Shown here piece after piece: positions 6,331 to 9,446 of a stretch of 9,446 nt of DNA; the stretch's first letter is position 1; each line of letters begins with the position of its first letter. A model generated the notes under the pieces. The model did no database searches. It was given only the letters and a program-made list of their open reading frames with translations, and had not been told where the DNA came from. The translations under genes and the position numbers were made by a program. Location: positions 1 through 9,446 of the forward strand of contig JAKAVX010000061.1 in the NCBI GenBank assembly GCA_021827465.1, given 5' to 3'. This DNA is from Deltaproteobacteria bacterium (lineage in GTDB: Bacteria; Desulfobacterota_B; Binatia; Binatales; Binataceae).

Positions 6331-6603
6331 GAAGCCGAAAAGCGCTTGTAATTACGTTGGTTTTTCAACCCTGCCGGTTTACTGGTCCGGTCGAAAGCGA
6401 CCGCCTGGGCGGCGCAATCGTGAGACTCAAGAACGTCTCGGCGCGCTCGCGTCGATGGGCGCGCCCCTCTGGTCGCCGAAGTGGAGAGGTTTTTCAAAAC
6501 GACGTTCGATAAAATTACCAACCAAACGGTCGATAATCGCGTCGGCGACCGCACACAACAGAAGCGCTTCCCTTGGTCGTCTCGTTGAGCCCGGAATCCT
6601 CGC

Positions 6604-6753
6604 TTAGCCCTCCCGGCCTTTCTTAATCTGCTCAGCGAGTGTCAGGAGTGCCGCCGCTATTGCTTTCGCGTCGTCGTTTGGGAGTTCACGCGCCTCCAAG
6701 CCGAGCCCCTGTCTGTAATGCCCCTTGAATATCTCCCGAATTTCCTCGTCCAT
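6604..6753 (-). CDS. Small hypothetical protein (49 aa)
   Basis: I do not recognise this protein. From ATG 6753 it reads MDEEIREIFKGHYRQGLGLE then a second helix (DDAKAIAAALLTLAEQIKKGR), a soluble, mostly helical pattern with balanced charge, unlike the shadow frames nearby. An in-frame ATG at 6765 and a TTG at 6792 are alternative starts. AAGGA lies 11 nt before ATG 6753, a long but usable spacing, and directly abuts ATG 6765. The heptamer doublet at 6783-6800 lies just upstream and could regulate it. It is the last possible element gene before the attachment scar. Confidence 0.45.
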   Translation of the reverse strand: MDEEIREIFKGHYRQGLGLEARELPNDDAKAIAAALLTLAEQIKKGREG

Positions 6754-6782
6754 TTTGCCGCCCATCCTTGTTCTGCGAATTT

Positions 6783-6800
6783 TGCTAACCAATTGCTAAT
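6783..6800 (-). repeat. Heptamer doublet ATTAGCA-N4-GTTAGCA (minus strand)
   Basis: On the minus strand, ATTAGCA (6794-6800) and GTTAGCA (6783-6789) have the same 11-bp period as the doublet at 6313-6330, but inverted relative to it. This copy is about 120 bp from the attachment core and just upstream of the small minus-strand ORF. Confidence 0.5.
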
Positions 6801-6919
6801 GGACGGGATAACACTTGGTGTCCTTTGTCTCCACCCCACGGCACGACGGTTGGAAAAACACCCAACAGGCTACTATCTTTTGTCACGCGACGGCACGAGC
6901 CAGCATGAAGGTATGCGCA

Positions 6920-6977
6920 CTTGAAAACCGGCAGCGGCGAAAGTCGCTCGTGGGTTCGAATCCCACCCCCTCCGCCA
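6920..6977 (+). other. Attachment-site scar: 3' fragment of tRNA-Ser(UGA)
   Basis: The fragment starts in an anticodon loop (CTTGAAA, anticodon TGA at 6922-6924), followed by the 3' anticodon-stem strand ACCGG. A class-II variable arm comes next, with a 6-bp stem and GAAA loop (about 6933-6948). The T arm is GTGGG-TTCGAAT-CCCAC (6950-6966). The acceptor 3' strand is CCCCTCC (6967-6973), then G73 and an encoded CCA (6975-6977). The sequence before 6920 does not pair with the anticodon stem, and no GGAGGGG acceptor 5' strand lies upstream, so this is not a whole tRNA. It is the duplicated end left by integration into the 3' half of a tRNA-Ser gene. The intact copy should sit at the far left end of the element. 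Confidence 0.88.
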
Positions 6978-6989
6978 ACCATGATGTAT

Positions 6990-7007
6990 GCGCAGAGAGC
7001 ACTGCGC
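6990..7007 (+). terminator. Possible tRNA-Ser transcript terminator hairpin
   Basis: A perfect 6-bp stem (GCGCAG/CTGCGC) with a 6-nt loop begins 12 nt after the tRNA end. There is no T-tract behind it, so termination is only a possibility. Confidence 0.25.
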
Positions 7008-7070
7008 TCGCATTGCGAATCGGGCGCGTCCGAGCAATAGCGCGGGTTTGAACGGAGAAAGGATCAACAC

Positions 7071-7727
7071 GTGAGTATCGAGGCGGTGGTTTGGGATTTC
7101 GGCGGCGTTTTTACCACTTCGCCCTTCGAGGCGTTCAACCGCTTCGAGGCCGAACGCGGTCTTCCGAAAAATTTCATCCGGACTGTCAATTCAACCAATC
7201 CCGATTCCAACGCATGGGCACTCTTCGAGCGTTCCGAGATCGATAGCCACGGCTTCGACCGTAAATTCTTCGAGGACTCGACCGCGCTCGGTCATCCGGT
7301 GCGCGGCGCCGAGGTTCTGCGGCTTCTTTCCGGCGAAGTGCGGCCGCGGATGGTCGAGGCGCTGGTGATCTGCAAGCAGAGCCTCAAGGTCGGATGCATA
7401 ACCAACAACATGGCGCACGGACAGGGCTCGGGGATGGCCGCGACGGCTGAGGCCGCCTCGCGCACCGCCGATATCATGCAGCTTTTCGACGTAATCGTCG
7501 AAAGTTCCAGGGTCGGGATTCGAAAGCCCGATCCGAGAATCTACCTGATGGCGTGCGAGCAACTGGGTGTCGCGGCCCGCTCGTGCGTTTACCTCGACGA
7601 TCTCGGGATCAACTGCAAATCGGCGGCGCAACTCGGGATGGTCGCGATCAAGGTAACGAGTGAAGGGCAGGCGCTCGCGGATCTCGAAGCCGCAACCGGC
7701 CTCGCCCTGCCCAGAGTTCCCGCGTAA
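7071..7727 (+). CDS. HAD-superfamily hydrolase, soluble-epoxide-hydrolase N-domain/ACAD10-like (HAD-IA)
   Basis: HAD-IA enzymes use an aspartyl-phosphate intermediate, mostly to hydrolyse small phosphoesters. The 218-aa length is typical. Motif I is VVWDFGGVF with nucleophile D9; G11 replaces the general-acid Asp, as in several HAD-IA members such as YihX-like proteins. Motif II is CITNN (T111), motif III is the Lys in GIRKPDP (K152), and motif IV is VYLDDLGINCKSA (D176, D177). The VESSRVGIRKPDPRIY...LDDLGIN pattern is closest to the ACAD10 and epoxide-hydrolase N-terminal phosphatase group. The start is GTG 7071, with AAAGGA (7058-7063) 7 nt upstream. It begins 94 nt after the tRNA fragment and is taken as the first host gene. 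Substrate cannot be deduced. The altered motif I may limit phosphatase activity. Confidence 0.9.
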   Translation: MSIEAVVWDFGGVFTTSPFEAFNRFEAERGLPKNFIRTVNSTNPDSNAWALFERSEIDSHGFDRKFFEDSTALGHPVRGAEVLRLLSGEVRPRMVEALVICKQSLKVGCITNNMAHGQGSGMAATAEAASRTADIMQLFDVIVESSRVGIRKPDPRIYLMACEQLGVAARSCVYLDDLGINCKSAAQLGMVAIKVTSEGQALADLEAATGLALPRVPA

Positions 7728-7745
7728 TCGGGGATGAGCCCCCGA
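7728..7745 (+). terminator. Possible weak terminator after the HAD gene
   Basis: A 6-bp hairpin (TCGGGG/CCCCGA, loop ATGAGC) begins immediately after the stop codon, with only a short TTTC run further on. The 240-nt gap to the next gene contains no other clear feature. Confidence 0.3.
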
Positions 7746-7969
7746 GACGGCTGATTTCTCCGCGCCGTTTCAAGCAGAGTCAAAATTCCGAGGACATCGA
7801 AAATCCCGCGGCTCGGCCGTGCCGGAAATTCGCGTATCGAAACTACCAACATGCGCGATTCGGCATTATGGTACGACCCGTGCCACCGAATCGCGGAGTT
7901 GTAGGTCCGCGTTGGGCGGCGCGAAAACGCATTCGAAAAAGCCCTCGGCGGCTGACACGGAGAAGACCC

Positions 7970-8749
7970 ATGATTCGCCTGACCTTTCTGCTTCGGCGCA
8001 AACCCAATCTGTCACTCGCGGAATTCCAGCAATACTGGCGCAACAATCACGGTCCGCTCGTCGCCAAGCACGCGGCGACGCTCAACATTCTGCGCTACGT
8101 CCAGGTCCACACCGTGGAGGATCCGATCAACGAGCAGCTGGCTGGTGCGCGCGGCAAGATGGAGCCGCAGTACGACGGCGTCGCCGAACTATGGTGGACG
8201 ACTCGCGACGCGCTGGCTGCTTCGTTCGGCAGCGCGGCGGGCGAAGCCGCGGGCAAGGAATTGCTCGAAGACGAGATGAAGTTTATCGACCTGCCGAATT
8301 CGCCGCTCTGGTTCGCCTACGAATATCCGCAGGTCAATCCGAGTGAGGACATGGTCGCGCGCGAGCACACTCCGCTCGTGAAGCTTTACTTTCCCTTCCG
8401 GCATCTGCCCAGTCTCAGCCTTGACCAGGCGCAACTCTACTGGCGCACTAATCACGGTCCGACGATCCGGAACGTCTCGACCGGGATGCGGATGCGGCGT
8501 TACCTGCAGGTGCATCGTTTCGAAGACGCTCTCGAGCAGCAGTTGCGCACAAGCCGCGGCACGAAGACGGCGCCCTATTGCGGGCACGCCGAGGCGTGGT
8601 TCGATCGCGGCGAGCTGATGACGGTCGGCAATACGGTCGAGGGACGGCGCGCGATGGAGATCGCGGTCGAGGACGAATCGAAGTTCATCGACTTCCCGAA
8701 TTCCACGATTTGGATCGCCAAGGAGCGGGTGATGATCGATCGACGCTGA
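7970..8749 (+). CDS. Tandem EthD-domain protein
   Basis: The product is 259 aa with two EthD domains (dimeric alpha/beta-barrel, ferredoxin-like), about residues 1-118 and 132-252. Each has the family signature, EFQQYWRNNHGPLV (18-31) and QAQLYWRTNHGPTI (153-166), and each ends with the same block, KFIDLPNSPLW (104-114) and KFIDFPNSTIW (238-248). Single EthD domains dimerise through a shared beta barrel, so the tandem form is probably a one-chain pseudodimer. EthD was first linked to ethyl tert-butyl ether breakdown beside a P450. Other members act in polyketide or lipid metabolism, so the substrate here is unknown. The frame is open to an ATG at 7868, but ATG 7970 has GGAGA (7959-7963) 6 nt upstream and homology begins there. 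The gene converges on the TetR gene across a strong terminator. Confidence 0.9.
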   Translation: MIRLTFLLRRKPNLSLAEFQQYWRNNHGPLVAKHAATLNILRYVQVHTVEDPINEQLAGARGKMEPQYDGVAELWWTTRDALAASFGSAAGEAAGKELLEDEMKFIDLPNSPLWFAYEYPQVNPSEDMVAREHTPLVKLYFPFRHLPSLSLDQAQLYWRTNHGPTIRNVSTGMRMRRYLQVHRFEDALEQQLRTSRGTKTAPYCGHAEAWFDRGELMTVGNTVEGRRAMEIAVEDESKFIDFPNSTIWIAKERVMIDRR

Positions 8750-8783
8750 TCCGGTCGGCGTCATCGATGAACTATCCATGATG

Positions 8784-8816
8784 ACGATGGCCCGGCTCGA
8801 TGAGCCGGGCCATCGT
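8784..8816. terminator. Strong hairpin terminator shared by convergent genes
   Basis: A 15-bp perfect stem (8784-8798 with 8802-8816, including CGATGGCCCGGCTC) closes a 3-nt GAT loop. TTGC follows on the plus strand and TCATG on the minus strand. It lies between the converging EthD and TetR genes and probably ends both transcripts, although neither T-tract is long. Confidence 0.8.
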
Positions 8817-8848
8817 TTGCGCAACTCCCCTGCCCAAGCGCGAAATGT

Positions 8849-9397
8849 TTATTGTCCGGTTGTGGGACGCTCTCGGTCCGTTGCTGGAGCGGCTCTCCGG
8901 CGCTCAGCTTTCGAGGGAACATACTCCTTCAGGGCGGCCATAATGAAGCGCCGATTGGCCTCGGTTCGCCACGCGGCGACCTCGGGACTGAACGGCTTCT
9001 CTCCAAGCGTTTGAGCGAGTATCGGTTCGAAGATCACGCCCGCAAGGTTGACCGCGACGACCTCCACGGCAAGCCAGGCAAGCTTGGAACCACTCGGCAG
9101 GCTCTTCGGATCGCCGTGCTGTTCGAGTTGTCGGACAACGAGGTCTGCGATTCGGGCGAAGAGGGCCCGGCCGGCAGCCGTTGCTTCGAGCAGGGCGCGC
9201 CGCAAATAGCTTCGTAGCTGTGCATCACCGGCGATCAACTCGGAGAGGTCGGCGGCGATCTCTATACTGGCCGCCTGCGCGCCGGCCGTCGTCGTCGTGA
9301 TTAGCGCCGCGCCGAAGCGTTCGACCACCATCGCCTCGACTGCCGCAACCAGACCTCGCTTGGTGCCGAAGTGATGCTGAAGCAGCGGGTGCGACAC
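8849..9397 (-). CDS. TetR/AcrR-family transcriptional regulator (5' end disrupted or off the edge)
   Basis: TetR regulators bind operators through an N-terminal HTH and sense ligands through a helical C-terminal domain. The frame from 9397 begins within the HTH recognition region (SHPLLQHHFGTKRGLVAAV, the classic 'llyhhFgsKegLl' pattern) and continues through a roughly 165-aa helical ligand domain. Reading upstream in the same frame adds VLEQSVAAAAGV, then hits TGA at 9443-9445. The first 30 or so residues of a normal TetR protein are therefore not in this frame. GTG 9397 has no ribosome-binding site and is only the first available start codon, not a believable one. A matching N-terminal stretch exists in the neighbouring frame (9412-9446), pointing to a frameshift. 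The gene may be a pseudogene, or the end of the read may contain an error. Confidence 0.75.
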   Translation of the reverse strand: MSHPLLQHHFGTKRGLVAAVEAMVVERFGAALITTTTAGAQAASIEIAADLSELIAGDAQLRSYLRRALLEATAAGRALFARIADLVVRQLEQHGDPKSLPSGSKLAWLAVEVVAVNLAGVIFEPILAQTLGEKPFSPEVAAWRTEANRRFIMAALKEYVPSKAERRRAAPATDRERPTTGQ

Positions 9398-9411
9398 GCC
9401 GGCCGCGGCTG

Positions 9412-9446
9412 CTACCGACTGCTCCAGGACTCGGCGTCGAACTCAC
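9412..9446 (-). pseudogene. Out-of-frame N-terminal TetR fragment
   Basis: In a different frame from the main TetR body, the window edge reads EFDAESWSSR and then TAG at 9412-9414. EFDAESWSS followed by VAAAAGVSH from the other frame aligns with the usual TetR 'gFdatSvrdVAaaAGVSh' with correct spacing if two bases (about 9416-9417) are extra. This supports a 2-bp insertion or 1-bp deletion relative to an intact gene. It rests on only about 30 bases. Confidence 0.4.

Larger units (their letters stand above)
5712..6600. other. Gene-poor region between hicB and the attachment scar
   Basis: About 890 nt hold no convincing gene. The longest minus-strand frame (6117-6554) has no recognisable motif and an unlikely composition. 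A plus-strand frame from 6424 to about 6583 could encode a short tail (VERFFKTTFDKI...) but has no start signal and no match I recognise. The region does contain several short inverted and direct repeats, listed separately, and a GGGGGCCCCC palindrome at 5892-5901. The hicBA promoter should lie near 5712-5850, but I see no clear -35/-10 pair. It may hold integrase arm sites, a non-coding RNA or decayed phage genes. Confidence 0.5.
1..6977. mobile_element. Integrated prophage, integrase-side end (partial; left part outside window)
   Basis: The span combines a tyrosine integrase, an excisionase-like HTH protein, a replication initiator-like protein, a DnaB-type helicase and a tail tape-measure-like protein. 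It is bounded on the right by a 3' tRNA-Ser fragment at 6920-6977. Genes beyond that point look chromosomal. The left end, with the expected intact tRNA-Ser gene and most structural genes, is outside the window. Seen: gene families and the tRNA fragment. Inferred: that they form one element and that it is a tailed-phage prophage rather than a satellite. No terminase, capsid or portal gene is visible here. Confidence 0.8.

Noticed and set aside
6117..6554. 145-aa minus-strand ORF
   Set aside because: No recognisable motif, odd composition and no ribosome-binding site. It looks like a chance open frame in GC-rich DNA.
6920..6977. Complete functional tRNA-Ser gene
   Set aside because: The acceptor 5' strand, D arm and 5' anticodon-stem strand are missing upstream.
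6815..7070. ORFs crossing the tRNA-Ser fragment on both strands
   Set aside because: They read through a tRNA remnant. A peptide of the GWGGIRTHERL type is a known artefact of translating tRNA genes.
7868..7969. Extended EthD protein from ATG 7868
   Set aside because: The extension is Arg/Pro-rich without homology. A good ribosome-binding site precedes ATG 7970.
8189..8824. 211-aa minus-strand ORF
   Set aside because: Antisense to the EthD gene, which has clear domains and a ribosome-binding site.

Overview
The window is GC-rich DNA from an unidentified bacterium, with frequent GTG/TTG starts and 4-nt ATGA/GTGA gene overlaps. Everything left of about 6977 reads as the integrase-side end of an integrated prophage. 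Everything right of it reads as host chromosome. The host part (a HAD phosphatase-like gene, a tandem EthD-domain gene and a TetR regulator) resembles uncultured soil Proteobacteria, Binatota or Actinobacteria, but I cannot place the organism further.

The boundary is a 58-nt 3' fragment of a tRNA-Ser(UGA) gene at 6920-6977. It has an anticodon loop, long variable arm, T arm, acceptor 3' strand and encoded CCA, with no matching 5' half upstream. This is the usual scar of integration into a tRNA 3' end. An intact tRNA-Ser should lie at the other end of the element, beyond the left edge of the window.

Inside the element, a divergent promoter region (about 3320-3404) with a perfect 16-bp palindrome separates two operons. 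Leftward (minus strand) runs xis-like HTH, a 76-aa coiled-coil protein, a replication initiator/helicase-loader-like protein, a DnaB-type helicase, then directly a tail tape-measure-like protein that runs off the left edge. The first four genes are linked by ATGA or longer overlaps and the last by an 18-nt gap. Rightward (plus strand) run a protein with a CGNR-like zinc finger and a tyrosine integrase, 1 nt apart. Between the integrase and the attachment scar lie a HicB-HicA toxin-antitoxin pair, about 750 nt without a convincing gene, paired heptamer repeats, and a small 49-aa ORF.

The likely logic is a lysogeny module (zinc-finger protein plus integrase) facing an excision/replication module across a shared operator. 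The zinc-finger protein occupies the place where a CI-like repressor would normally be. The unusual points are that protein, the helicase-to-tape-measure junction, the repeat clusters near the attachment site, and a probable frameshift in the host TetR gene at the right edge.
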